Below, piece by piece: positions 10,931 to 27,059 of a stretch of 64,000 bases of DNA. The notes under the pieces are model-generated. The model was not told where the DNA came from, ran no database searches, and saw only the letters and a program-made list of their open reading frames with translations. Position 1 is the first letter of the stretch. Every line of letters begins with the position of its first letter. The DNA is from Ricinus communis (taxonomy: Eukaryota > Streptophyta > Magnoliopsida > Malpighiales > Euphorbiaceae): NCBI RefSeq assembly GCF_019578655.1, contig NC_063261.1, positions 14,312,216 through 14,376,215 of the forward strand, given 5' to 3'. The translations under genes and the position numbers were made by a program.

Positions 10931-12967
10931 GGACTTGTTTAGTTAAATTGTAATTGATAACTGACAATTATTGTTAGTAGATGATCATTGATAGCTAATA
11001 GTTTATAGATGATTAATGTTAAGTATTTAATAAATTATTATTAGATGTTACTAATAAAATATTCAATTACTGATAATAACATCATATTAAATTCTTATTT
11101 TCAATAATATATAATATATAATTTTAATAATTTATGTTAATCATATATTAAACCTAAAGTACATTACCAAAAATTTTATATTAATAAGTAAAGATATTAA
11201 ATATGGTATCATATATTATTTTAATTTTATAAATAAAGTAAAAATATTTATTTCAATTATTTTTAAAGAATTTAAATTAATATTTTTAAGAGATATTAGG
11301 AATAACTTAATTTGTTATTTTTTTTGTAAAAGTTCAAATTAAACTGTAACAATTTGAAATTAAAGAATAATAAATAAGTTTGAAAGATAATAGAGATAAT
11401 TATAAATTTAATATCTTAACTTTTTAATTTTTTTATTTCAGTATTTGAATTATTTTTTTCAATCAAAATTTGAGCTACTAATTTATGTATACTAATTGTT
11501 TATTCATGCCATGCATGACCGTTATTATTATTTTGATTATATAATCAAGTTGATAGATTCAATTTACTAATATTCTTAATATTTAATATTATATTTATAA
11601 TATTTTAAAAAATAGTAGCAAGCTACTTATTTTCAAATGTCCTTCTTATTTTTTTAAAAATTTTAAAATCTTAATTAGTGCAATAATATAAATTTCTGTA
11701 AAGAGATTTATTAGTTAGTTTTGATATTATATAAATTAATACTATCAATATAATTGATATTACTATTTTTAAGATTAAAAACTTATTATTGAATTAAGAA
11801 ATAATTTATTATTAAATATAATATTAAAAATATAATTTAAGATGTTATTTTCTATAGGTAGAATTATTATCTAATTATAAAATTAATTTATTAGTTAATA
11901 AAATATTAAAAAATAATTAATATGTTATTTTTTATGATAGAATTAGTAGAATTATCTGATTATGAAACTATTTATTAGTTAATATAATATTAAAATATAA
12001 TTTATATGTTATTTTTTTAGAATTAGAGTCAGTATTTAATTAGAAATATAACTTATTAATCCATAAAATTAATATAAAAAATTATAAAATTACACATAAG
12101 CTTGAATCTCATGTGTCAAAAATAAGTACACATGTTAGAATAAAAATTCTATGTGTCAAAAATTAAGCACACATGTCAAAAAGTTTTTAAATATCAGAAA
12201 CTAATATATATATTACGGTGTCTTTTACAGGTTAAAGTAATAATTTAACTCAGTTTACACAATAAATGATATAAAAATCCTTACTTATTATTATTTACAA
12301 TTTTTTTATTTCTTATTTTTTATATTTCTTATTCTTTTAATTTTTTATTAAATCACTTTTTAGCAATAGAAACAAAAATGTTGGATTAATGTAATTTTTA
12401 ATTATTTTATTCCTTTTTTGTTAAAAAAAAAAGTTTACTTATGATTTTCTTATTTCTAGAAATTATTTTTTAAAGAACACGTAATACATTCCTCTCTTTT
12501 TTTTATTATTTTTAGACGAAAAAATATATTTTATTCTTTTAGGTGAATGCCATAAAATAAAAAGATAAGAAAATAGTATTTAAATTTTAAAATTCTTTTT
12601 ATTTGAATGAATGAGAGAAAGAAAGAAATTTACTATTTTCTCTTTTAATTTCTTGAGAAACAAACAAAATCTTTAAAAAATAATATTGAAAATAGATTAA
12701 AAAAAGAAAGAAAATACGATATTATTTTAAATGATGGAATTTAAATAAATTATATATTTAAAATAAAGCACTTTTAACTTGTAAAACCGGTTAGATATAC
12801 TATATTCAGTTTTTTAGTAGGTTCAGACACTTAATTGAACAAAAGAAATAGCTTAGATACAAAAATATAGAAAAGCTAAAATATCAAATTTGTAATTTTT
12901 TTAAAATAATAAAAAAATTAGTTAACTTACTTTAGTCTATTTATTTTAAAATTAAGAATTGTAAGAA
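10931..12967. other. AT-rich spacer with no gene
   Basis: Very AT-rich sequence between the copia and LINE remnants. The only structure I can support is the Helitron-like copy at 11491-12213. The remainder shows no coding potential. Confidence 0.6.
11491..12213 (-). mobile_element. Helitron-like non-autonomous element, inverted copy
   Basis: Read on the minus strand this matches 48684-49353 over nearly its full length, including the shared motifs 'tttttgacatgt.tgcttaattt' and 'tgacacatgagattcaagcttat'. Its minus-strand 3' end has a small hairpin, TCATGC-ATG-GCATGA (within 11503-11520), then ataaacaATTAGT, matching the ATAAACGACTAGT terminus of the other copies. It encodes no protein and abuts a short (TA)n at the other end. 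Confidence 0.6.
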
Positions 12968-13846
12968 TTGTTGATGAAAAGTTTGAGTTGTAGTAAACTA
13001 GAACTGTTTAATGTCCTAATCACTATTAGCTGTCCCGAGATTGAATCTGTGGAGCATGTGATCTTTTTCTATGACCACGCCAGAGCTTCGTTGATGAGAC
13101 TAAATATTGGCTTTATTCCTAACCCCTACCTATTTGTTCCCTTGCGAATTGGTGGCTACAGGCTCTGGAACTATTCAAAAAGTCTGCAGATCAATTATGG
13201 GCCCTGAAATTTATTAGTCTTTGTTGGAGCTTGTGGAAGTCCAAAAATGATTTTGTTTTTAATGGCATTAATCCTAACCCTGAGGAAACCTGTCGGAGAG
13301 CCTCTATTTATGCATATGAATGTAATTTGGCCATCTGCCCTGCTTCTAATAATGTACATGTTTCAGGTGATGATGGTTCTGTGCAGGTTGCATGGAAGCC
13401 CCTTGCGGTTTATCAAGCTAAACTCTGATGCGACATTTGATTATAAGAGAGGTGTGGTTGGGATTGCTGTTGTTGCTCGAGATGATCGGGGGAATCTCGT
13501 GGATAGTTGCTCTAGGGTTGTTCCGGCCTCATCTCCTCTGGTGGCCGAAGCTCTGGCCCTCTTGGATGCTACAATTTTTGCTTCCTCTAAGAAGTTCCTC
13601 AATTGTATTTTTGAAACAGATTGTTTAGTTCTTGCTAATTCTTTTATTGTTGGAGCCTCTATTTTCTCAGAGATTGATCCTATTATCTCAGCTATTTTGG
13701 ACAAGTTTAAGGCTCTTGGTTCCCACTCCGTAGTTCATATTAGCAGGACTTGTAATCAGGCGGCGGATTGGGTGGCTTCGACAACTCTATCGGGTTCTTT
13801 AGGGAATAGAAACATTGTAGTCAAAAGAGGAAAAGAAAGCAAATAA
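12968..13846 (+). pseudogene. LINE ORF2 C-terminus: zf-RVT and RNase H-like domains, frameshifted
   Basis: Three reading-frame pieces follow one another: 12968-13207 (zf-RVT-like), 13231-13428 (WKSKNDFVFNGINPNPEE) and 13247-13846. The last carries an RNase H fold of the RVT_3 type with KLNSDATFD (first catalytic Asp), AEALALLDA (Glu), FETDC (Asp) and ISRTCNQAADWVAS. The switch from the second to the third frame near 13400 is a frameshift just before the RNase H core. The RNase H part is still open for 150 or so residues, which suggests a fairly young copy. Confidence 0.85.
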
Positions 13847-14113
13847 ATATAAGATCAACTACTACTTTAATCCACATATTTTAAATTTAAATATGGATTT
13901 AAGTATGTAGTTTCAAATTTTGACATTTTGATTATCTTTGATCTTTTTCACTTGATGTTAGATTACATATTTCCCAACTCTCCTTCTCTTTTTAATTGGG
14001 TGTTTTCTCCTACTCATTGTAATAAATCATTAAATCTATTTTTATTTCGTATTTGGTTAAATTTTATAAAATTTATTTTTAAATCTGAAGTGTACATGCT
14101 TTCAATAAAGTGA
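12968..14113 (+). mobile_element. LINE (non-LTR retrotransposon) 3' fragment
   Basis: Contains the zinc-knuckle-like end of a LINE ORF2 (CPEIESVEHVIFFYDHARASL, 13032-13095 region), then the RNase H-like domain, then a T-rich 3' region with 'tgtaataaatcattaaat'. 5' truncation is the normal fate of LINE copies. No tail or target-site duplication could be identified. Confidence 0.8.
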
Positions 14114-15480
14114 GAGTTAATTTATAATTCTATATAATTAGATTTTTGTATAACTGATTATAGTTAAATTAAATTCTAATAAAATAAATAAAAATTTTAA
14201 ATTAATTCCACATTAGTAAGTCAATATAATACATAACATTAAAGTCTCTTTCAACTTTATTATTTCTATTTTACTTTATCTCTTATGATTTTTTATGAAA
14301 TGAAATAAATTTTTTAATATATCTTATTATATCTTAACCACACATAATATTAATTACTTTGAAATAATTAGCAAATTTTCTAAAAGGAAAACGAGATTTT
14401 GTATAAAAATCTCAATTTATCCGGTCTTTGGACACAACCAAATAAAAAACTCCAACCCGGAATCCCCTATTTGTTAACAAAACATAATCATTCTTAGTAT
14501 AGTATATTTGTAGTATTAGTTTATATAAATGTAATTAAAAATTTATCTTCTCAATTTAATGCGATATATTATTGATTATGCCTTATTATTATTATTATTA
14601 TTATATGTATCGAATTTAGTGTTAGTTAATGTATAAATATTTTTTAAGATAAAAAGTTTAATCTAAACTTTATGAATTGAAAATATTTATAATTAAATAA
14701 TAGTAATAACAAAAATTATAAACCAAACAACCGCTAAACTAACGAGTCTAAAAAATGCGTACTTGATCAAAATATTAGACACGTAAATAATCTCTAAGAC
14801 ACTATTAAATTATTAAATTCTTTTCTTAAGAGTGTCATTTACTCATCATAAAATCTAAATTAAAAGTCCTTAACTTTAAAGGACCATCATAAATTTAATC
14901 TCGTCTTTTGTGACCAAAACATATCTTATTGTCTTCCGAGTCCATCACATTAAAATTGGATTATTGAATAAATAATTTTTTTTTTTTTTACTTTTCTTGT
15001 AATGTTTCACAAGAAAATACATAAGGATTAATTATATTACTCCACACCTATTCTATGATAAAAGAAGTTCTTCTATATAATAATTCGACAAAGTAATCAC
15101 TGTGAATTAATCTTCAACTTTAATTTTCTTCTTAACATGGACATTATTGGCTATAACTATATTGAATGGCCTTTAAATCTATAACCATTTAATCTTCGAC
15201 ATATTTCTTTTCTAACTCACTAATTCAAACTTAGCGCTTCAGAACAACAATTCTTAAGCATACTAATTATTTGAATAAAATAATTAAGAATAAGTTAATG
15301 ACCAATTACTACTGAAACAAGAACAAAACTGCATTTTTTTCTTAATAAACCAACTAATTATATTAATTATCTTAATCTAAATAAGAAAGTAATCTCAATT
15401 TTATTAAGTTTTAATGTTTTATCTTCACAATTGATGTCAATTAGAGCGGTTTTATTTTATATGTTTTAAATACTAGAGAA
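14114..15480. other. AT-rich spacer
   Basis: No gene, RNA or clear element found. A short (ATT)n run lies near 14587-14603. Confidence 0.5.
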
Positions 15481-16129
15481 TGAGTAGTCAAACTATTAGT
15501 ACTGCGATTCCGAGTAAAAATAGCTGAGAAAGATAGAATTATTTAAATCCGAGTTCAAGTATAACTACAAGTCTTAAAGACCAAGTCATAGTCAGATTCT
15601 AATTGAGTAGTTGATATAGGACATTATTGTACGACTAAGAAGATTAATCTTAGTAGGATTAAGGGATTATACATTTATATAGTCTTTTTTCTAATAAGAC
15701 TAGAAGACCTCCAAACCCTATACAGTAGAACCTCTATAAATAATAACCTTGGGATCAGAAAAAATTATTTTCTTATAGAAGTTATTATTTTATCAATAAA
15801 TTAATATTTATTATTTTAGAGAATAATTAATATTTTATACATCATTTTTTTTAAATTCGTATAAAATTAATGAAAGAATTAAAGAATTTAGAAATGATCT
15901 CTGATATTCTAGATGCATGATGGACGATGATGCATTATATCAGAGCTAATTTTGGGAAGGATGTAGTTTAAAATGCAATGCATGCATGTACGTACATTAG
16001 AATATGAAGTGTTTCAAGTGCATAATAAAATATTTATAAGTAGAAATATGCACTTTAATTTCATATATCAAAATATAAGAATTCATATATATCTTCTCCT
16101 CCGTGGCTTCTCATTTGAAAGGTATAAAA

Positions 16130-19100
16130 ACATCTACACTAACAGATGAGATGCGAAAAGCATTATGTAAGTACAAAAATGAGCATCCATCTTCAAGTAA
16201 AAAAGATTTGCAACAATGGGTTCAACAAAAGTTTGATCTCTTTCTCAGCCAATGAGCAATATCAAATACTATCAAAAGGTCAGCAAAATATTTGTCAAAC
16301 AAGATAACAAATAGCAATGTTAAAAGGCATAAATCAGCTAAATATCCAGAATTAGAAAAGGTATTGTATGAGTGGTTTCTTCAATATCAGTTTCTACAGA
16401 AAATATGTGGTGATGCAGATTCAAACTTTAACTTCTTAAGTGGTTGGCTAGAGCGGTTCAAGGTGAGACATGGGATTAAGTTTTATAGAAAGTTCAGTGA
16501 AAGTGGTTCAGTTGTCATGGAAATATTGAAAATGCTTTACCTGAAATTCAAGCTAAATTGGACAAGTTTCATTGGAAGGATATTTATAATATGGATGAAA
16601 CATTATTATTTTATCATTTGCAAGTTGATCATTCACTAGCTACAAAGCAATTAGAAGGACGGAAAAAGGACAAGGAAAAAATTACTGTTGTTGTTTGTTA
16701 CAATGGGGATTGTAACGCCTGCATTTTCTCATCATCCATGTTATGTGCATTTACATTTAATCATTGGGCACATTATGGTATATCAATGATATTTTTATTT
16801 TATGAGAACATATATATATATATTAATTATAAGTAGAGAATAAGAAGCATGATATTAGATTATTAATTTAGATAAGTTGATTAAGTACTTGGGTTATGTG
16901 TATTAAGCCTTAAGACTTAATTGAACCAATAGTTGAAGGTTGGGTAAATAGATTGGACTTAAAAGATACAATTAAAAGTTAGTAGGTGGTGGCATTAAGA
17001 GAGGAATATTGGAAATTGGAACCATGAGTAAGCTCATTTTACCTCTTCATTTCTTTAAAATTCGTTCATGGCCAAAAACACAAAATTTGGAATAAGAGAG
17101 AGGAGTGGAATACCTAGAAAAACTTAAGATTAAGATAGGTTTTTGCCAACTATTGAAGGAGCCAAGCTAAAGCTAAAGGATTTAAGCATATTAGCAACCT
17201 AAAAGCTGAAATTGGTAAGTTGTTACTTGAGTGTTATTAATTTGTCATTAGGGTTCATGATTACAAATTGGAAAAACTTCATTTGATGCTCTCATTGATT
17301 AATTAAAGGTCTGATTATCATGAATTAGTAGAGTATTGAATGATTGCATAAAGATTAAGCTTGATTTAAGTTTAAGTATGTTAAGATAGAAAATTGTCAA
17401 AATTCCAGCAACCTTGATGTTCTGTATTTTAGGCATAACATGGGCTATATAAGTCCAAATTAAGCTTAATTGGTGTCTATGGAAATTTTAAAGAGTCCTC
17501 TATAACTTTGTAGTTTTGTGATTTTGCTATTTTTGCCGTTTTGGTTGCTTAAATTGAGCAAACAGATTGCTGCTCGGGTATAACTAGCTGTATGACCCTT
17601 GCTCAGTAATTTGAAAATAATTAAATCTATAGAAGTCGGAATTAAGTAATTCTTCTTGGAGATGAAACTAGATGCATAAATGGATATTTCTATTTAATAT
17701 GAGATTTTTGTATTAAGCCAATTTTGCCCAGCAATAAATATACCTTGGTACTAAATTCTGTCTAGAAAACAGAAATGTTGGAGATTAGTTTTATGCAATT
17801 TATTGATGTTAATTTGAGTTAAATTGGTATTTAACTAGATGGAAAATGTTTATAGAATATTAAAACAGTAATTGAGAGTCTTAGAGGAAGAGTTAGACCT
17901 ATGAATTAGAGAGGGGATGATCTTGTAATGCATTAGAACTCGCATTTACATGAATATTTGTAATATGCATGAAATGTGAATTGATGAATGTGTTGACAGG
18001 TACTCAAAGGCCTGGAAAGGAAGTTGTGGAGAAAGGAGGTTCTTATATGCTAAAGGAATAAGTATATTTTGAGTAAGTAAATAGTTAATATTTGCTATGT
18101 TCATATATTTAATCAAATGTTCCGCAAATGGTTGCGTTTGCTTAATATTGTTTATGTTTGAATGACTGAGATGGAAATGATTGGTGTTGAGTGGAACAAT
18201 TGTTATTGCTGAAATATGATATAAGTGAAATGATTGAATTGTGATGTTAAGTGCATATGTGCATGTGAATGGTGGATTCCCCTATGAAAAAAAAAGATAT
18301 ATATATATATAGCCTTGGGAGGCTAAAGCCTAGAGAGACTATAAAAGTGTATAATGTGAGATGAGGCGGAGCAGCTTACGTGTGTGATATGTGAGGATGA
18401 GGTGGAGCAGCACATTAAAGGGGATCCACAAGCCGTGAGAACTAACCATAATTGTTGAATTGTATTTGTTCTATGATGGTTGTAATGAATTGAGTAGAAT
18501 GATATGACTTTATACCTAAACTATGAATATCATGAAAAGTTATGTGATTGGGTGGAAATTGTATTAAGTGTATGTGATATAGATTATGTTGATTATTTAT
18601 TTACTGAGTTGGAGGCTCACCCTTCTCCAAAATTTTTCTTTTCAGGTTTGTAAATAGTAGTGCATCCGTTGGTTGTATGCGAACTCTAGCTTTTAACAGT
18701 TCTGTCAAGTTGGGCCAGTTTTGTGAAGTCTCCTCCTGATGCATATTTGTATGCAGTTATGTGATATATATGGAAGTATGCCTTATAAGGCATAAGAAGA
18801 TGTTTGTAATACTTGTTAAATGATGTTTAAGTATAATCATATGTTTATATGTTAATAACCTTGTGTCTGGATTCTTAACAACCTACATATTGACCTATCT
18901 ACCTGTAGTATATATTCTACGACGCTTGTATGCTTCCTGGCTAATGTTTATTGGTTAACATGTGATGGGGGTGTTACAGGGATGGTTCAGATAAAGTACC
19001 TATGTGGATTATTGGTAAGTTTGTAATACTAGATATTTTAAGAATGTGAATATTATCAATCTTAATTGTCATTATCGAGTCAACAAGAAAGTATAGATGA

Positions 19101-19943
19101 CTGGATTACTTTTTCAAGAATTTGTTCGTTGGTTTGACAATAGAATGATCGGTAGAAAGGTGCTGCTTATCGTAGATAATTGCCCAGTCCATTCCAAGGT
19201 TATCAAAGGCTTGAAAAATGTTGAATTATTCTTTTTGCCTCCAAATACAATATCAAAAATTCAACCATGTGATGCTGGAATTATTCGAATATTTAAGGTT
19301 TATTATTGGCATCGTTTTTATTTTAGCATTTTGGAAGGCTATGAGATGGGAGCAATAAATCCTAAAAAAATTAATGTGCTAGATGTTATCAATTTTATTA
19401 ATGTTGCTTGGAATATTGATGTGAAGACAACAACTATTACAAATTGTTTCAAATATTATAAAATTCAATCCGAGGAAAGTATGCCTCTAGAACAAAAAAT
19501 TGGTGACGTTGAAGGGATTCATGGACTTGAATAAGTTATTTCTAATATGCACTATAGATATGCTATGAACATTGAGCAGATTTTGAATTATCCTAATAAA
19601 AATGAAGCTTTAATAGAATCATTAACAAATGAAGAAATTATTGAAGGATTAATGGGGTGTGCCAGCTAATGACGATCAAGATCCAGATGATAGTAATATT
19701 TTACCACATGTTTCTCCAAAAGAGGCTTTTCTTGCGGTGGAGATCTTGAAAAATTACTTGCTTCAACATGAGAAAAATATACCATGTATGGTTTATGCTT
19801 TGCAAAAGGTTAAAAATGAAATTGAACTAAATTCACTTGTAAAGAAGAAACAATTGACTTACATATTTTATGAAAGAATAAAATTTAAAAATAGAAATTA
19901 TATAGAAAGTATTTTATTTTATGAATTTAAACAGTATATGTAA
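16130..19943 (+). pseudogene. pogo-type transposase pseudogene, interrupted by an LTR
   Basis: Piece 1 (about 16130-16710): an N-terminal helix-turn-helix (LTDEMRKALCKYKNEHPS), a Tc5/CENP-B-type DNA-binding domain (FLSGWLERFKVRHGIKFYRK) and the first catalytic Asp in NMDET (about 16594). Piece 2 (18984-19943): the second Asp in LLIVDNCPVH (about 19175) and the third in QPCDAGIIR (about 19271), separated by 31 residues (DD31D), as expected for pogo. The frame runs straight across the insertion once the LTR and one GGGAT copy are removed. Stops and shifts near 16253, 19045-19096 and 19532 disable it, so it is dead independently of the LTR insertion. All three catalytic Asp residues are still present. 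Confidence 0.9.
16711..18978 (+). mobile_element. Solo LTR (2268 bp), probably Ty3/gypsy
   Basis: Begins TGTAACGCC and ends GGTGTTACA, i.e. TG...CA with a short inverted repeat, a start typical of plant Ty3/gypsy LTRs. It is flanked by a perfect 5-bp target duplication GGGAT (16706-16710 and 18979-18983) and lies inside the pogo transposase frame. No gag or pol sequence is inside, so it is one LTR left after unequal recombination. An internal imperfect duplication of 'gatgaggcggagcagc' occurs near 18361 and 18397. Strand is inferred only from the LTR start motif. Confidence 0.88.
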
Positions 19944-20230
19944 TTTTTATATGTATTTTATGAATTATTATTTTATATTTTCAATAGGCTTTAAATTTTT
20001 TTTTAAAAATTATTTATTATAAATTTAGCAAAATTATTATTTACTCGAGGTTATTAATTTATCGAATATTAATTTATCGAGACTTTACTGTATAAGGGAT
20101 TGAGATACAACATATTAGATACACACAATCTTTTACAACTAAGATACTTTTCTGTAACCTTAATACTTTTACTGATTTAGCAATCAGAGTGAGTGGTCGG
20201 ATGATCTCATCTAGCACTTTCTAACTTTTT

Positions 20231-21007
20231 TTGCAAATACTCTGGAGCTAGAATTAGATAAACAAATCTATATTGATAGCCAATTCATGACAGTTATCAA
20301 GTACACTTTGTAATATCATATTCAAACTATTATTTATTTTTTATTATTTATTTATGAAATATTTTTTTTAATGAGCTCATATATATATATATATAAATTC
20401 CATTTGATGTTGTAGTGAATAAATATAGTTTTTATATTTTTTTTGAGTTTTACAATTATATTTCATCTTCCTGCGATATTTTTAATTTTCTATAGCTCTA
20501 ATTTGACGATATATGTTATTTACAATCTGAATTTTATTTTGTATTATGCTAATTAACTACAAATAAATAAATAAACTTCAAACCTAAATAATTTATTACA
20601 ACACTATTAATATTAGTCCACACTAGTTTCATGAATTCCATATTATTACATAATTTAGCGCACTTAATTCTAATAAATAATTAATTAGAATATTAAGTGA
20701 AACCTACACTAACTAAATATAACAAAAGTAAAATAAATTAACAGCGGGATCCACATCAAATAAGTAATCTAAAGCATCCTTCTTACCAAGTTAAAACTTT
20801 TACCTAATACTAAAGATAAAGCCTAAAGGGTCAAGCTTATAGATAAACTGGGTGTACCGTAGAATTAGCCTTTTGTTTTTTTCTTTCTTTACATGGAAGG
20901 CATTTACAAATTATTTAATACAATCATCTAAAATCTAACATGGATAGTTTCATAATAGATCAATAAAAATGCCAACAGAATTGATGAGGATTTTTTTTTT
21001 TTAATTA
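20231..21007. other. Intergenic, 3' flank of carboxypeptidase gene A
   Basis: AT-rich, no ORF of note, a short (AT)n near 20379-20395. The part near 20980 should contain the 3' UTR of the minus-strand carboxypeptidase gene. Confidence 0.5.
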
Positions 21008-24932
<3,925 letters not shown>

Positions 24933-24944
24933 CTAGGTCAAGTG

Positions 24945-24952
24945 TTTATATA
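24945..24952 (-). promoter_or_regulatory. Probable TATA box of SCPL gene A
   Basis: TATATAAA on the minus strand, about 70 nt upstream of the ATG at 24875, which leaves a short 5' UTR of roughly 40 nt. Confidence 0.55.
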
Positions 24953-24959
24953 TGTCATG

Positions 24960-27030
24960 GGATTGAAGGGTTCTCCAAAATGACAGCAAGAAGGAGAGAT
25001 GATTACAAAGAGTAACCAAATTTAGCAATCTATATACATTGCTAAATCTTTGCATGTGAAGCATTGAACATGTTGACCAATTGAATTTAGTCTCTGTATT
25101 GTACCCAAGAAAAAAGAAAATGTATTTAACCTCTATGGCATGCAAAGTGCCTTCCAAATAATGTATTTAGTGGCTTCTCTTATAGACAGCAGTATCTTTT
25201 TCCTAGCGCTATAGGATATTTACGTCTTAATAGAGAATCCTGGCCCCCACATTGATTTTACCTTGAATTATAAAAGTATTTTTTTCCTTTTATTATTAAT
25301 CTATTTAAAATAAAAGTATTTTTATTGATTTATAAATTTATTAAACTTTATCTGTTTAATTTAAAATAAAAAATAACTGATTATCTGTTAATTTTTTCTA
25401 ATTTATAAAAAATATATAATATCACGAAAATATAATTACTTCACTGAATTAATTCTATTAGTTAATTAAGCTAAAACGTGGTTGGTTTATTTAGAATTTT
25501 CCCAATTTTTTTGGTGGCTAAAATATTTATTTCCTCAAATATTAACTAGTTTTATACTAGAAATTTATTTCATATGCATAAAATATTTGGTGAAAATGAT
25601 ATATACTCTTCAAAAAGTTAGGCAAATGATGGGTATTGCTTTGTTTGTTAATTATTAGCAAAATCAATTTTCATTGAAATTATTTGGAAAATATTCTCTT
25701 TCTTATTTTGTAGGATTTATTTCCATGTCCGCCATTATGCCAATATTCAATTGATTGCAGGTAATTTTATTGTCCCAAATTCTCCGCATATCCCACATCT
25801 TGATAAAATATTTGAAACTTTTTATTAAAAGAATAAAATTGATAAAATATTTAAATCATTTTGAATTTTGCTAGAATACTATTATAGTATTCTACTATTA
25901 TGGTATATCTTTTAATTATAGACAATTAATCGGGTATTATTTTAAATAATTTATTAATTGTATACTTTTTTCATTTAATTTAAATTGTTAATAAATTCAC
26001 AAATAATATTTACTTATTCATACAACTCAAAATTATATAGATGAATCTTATTATTGTTAAATATTATTGATTAAATTTTTAATAAATAAAAATAATATAT
26101 GTGGTTAATTAGTAACTAAGTACTATATATAATTAACTAATCTAATATCTAATTATGTTAATAAATTATTAAAATCAAAATTGAAATTAAATTAATTTAT
26201 ATAAATTTATATGGTATCATACATCCACGAAATATCAGAATGACTTTTAAATATTTTTTATTATATTTTATTTTTAATAAATTAATAACTTAAAAAAATT
26301 AACTCCGTTTCTCATTTAATAGATGTTAATATTTCATTATTTAACAATTTTTTAATCCTAATAAAATGCAGATTCTAGATATAATCCAAATTTTGAGCGT
26401 GCAATTAAAATAATCAAGCCATAATTATCAAAACAACTTGAATTATACTTGGTGTTTACGAAAGTCAAAAGAGCAATTCAGATAGAAAAGATATAATAAA
26501 AAAATTAAAAATTAAAACCTAACTCTATTTGCACATAATAACCAAATAGCTTTAGCTTCTATAGAACAAAAAGTAAAAACATTTAAACAATGCAAAGTTT
26601 TAGAGGTCATCTCCTTAATTCCCTTCTCCACGGCTTTCTTGTAAATCTCTTTCTTCATCGCTAATGTCCACTTAATGTGTTTTCTAATTACCATTCAGTG
26701 GATCGCCCGCGTAGAGCAAATAATAAAAGAATTTATATTTTTGCATTATTTTAGCATTTCATTAGATAGAAAAAAGAAATTGTCTTCAATTAAAGGTCTC
26801 TCTTCTTCATTTTTTATACTCCTCCCTCTATTTTTTTCTTTTCTTTTTTTTCTTTTCTTTTGTATTTTTCGGCTACTTGTACACTGTAATTGGTGTATCT
26901 ATAAACCTAAGTTTTTACCTTTAATAATTGGTAAATTTTTAACTTGTTAAAGAGTTAAAGAGGTGGCTTTAGGTTACTTACTGGGCAGTGAATCCCAATT
27001 TAATTTGTTATTTTATTTTACTTTTTAGTA
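24960..27030. other. Intergenic upstream of SCPL gene A
   Basis: AT-rich promoter-side DNA. One minus-strand 60-codon frame (26512-26694) begins with ATG and contains a Lys/Glu-rich stretch, but I recognise no family. Nothing else is supported. Confidence 0.5.
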
Positions 27031-27059
27031 GACAACGTATAATAATGTTGGGATGAATG

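Larger units (their letters stand above)
15723..20090 (+). mobile_element. pogo/Tigger-type DNA transposon with both TIRs and TA duplication
   Basis: Left terminus CAGTAGAACCTCTATAAAT (15723) and right terminus, read inward on the minus strand, CAGTAAAGTCTCGATAAAT (20090) form the imperfect terminal inverted repeats typical of plant pogo elements. Both sides are flanked by the TA target duplication (15721-15722, 20091-20092). It encodes a broken CENP-B/DDE-type transposase and is interrupted by the solo LTR at 16711-18978. Without that insertion it would be about 2.1 kb, a normal size for an autonomous pogo element. Confidence 0.9.
15480..20230 (+). mobile_element. LTR-like sequence split by the pogo element
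   Basis: Joining 15720 to 20091 across the pogo element restores CCCTATATAAGGG, a perfect TATA-box-like sequence. Downstream (20160-20205) is 'acttttactgatttagcaatcagagtgagtgg', similar to the 'ctgacttgagcatcggagtg' block common near the end of plant LTRs. The outer boundaries (about 15480 and 20230) are estimates; no internal domain or partner LTR was found, so it may be a solo LTR. Confidence 0.45.

Noticed and set aside
13441..13704. 87-codon minus-strand ORF
   Set aside because: Shadow of the LINE RNase H reading frame on the opposite strand.
26512..26694. 60-residue minus-strand ORF with an ATG and a Lys/Glu-rich stretch
   Set aside because: No recognisable family, no splice partners and AT-rich surroundings; length expected by chance.
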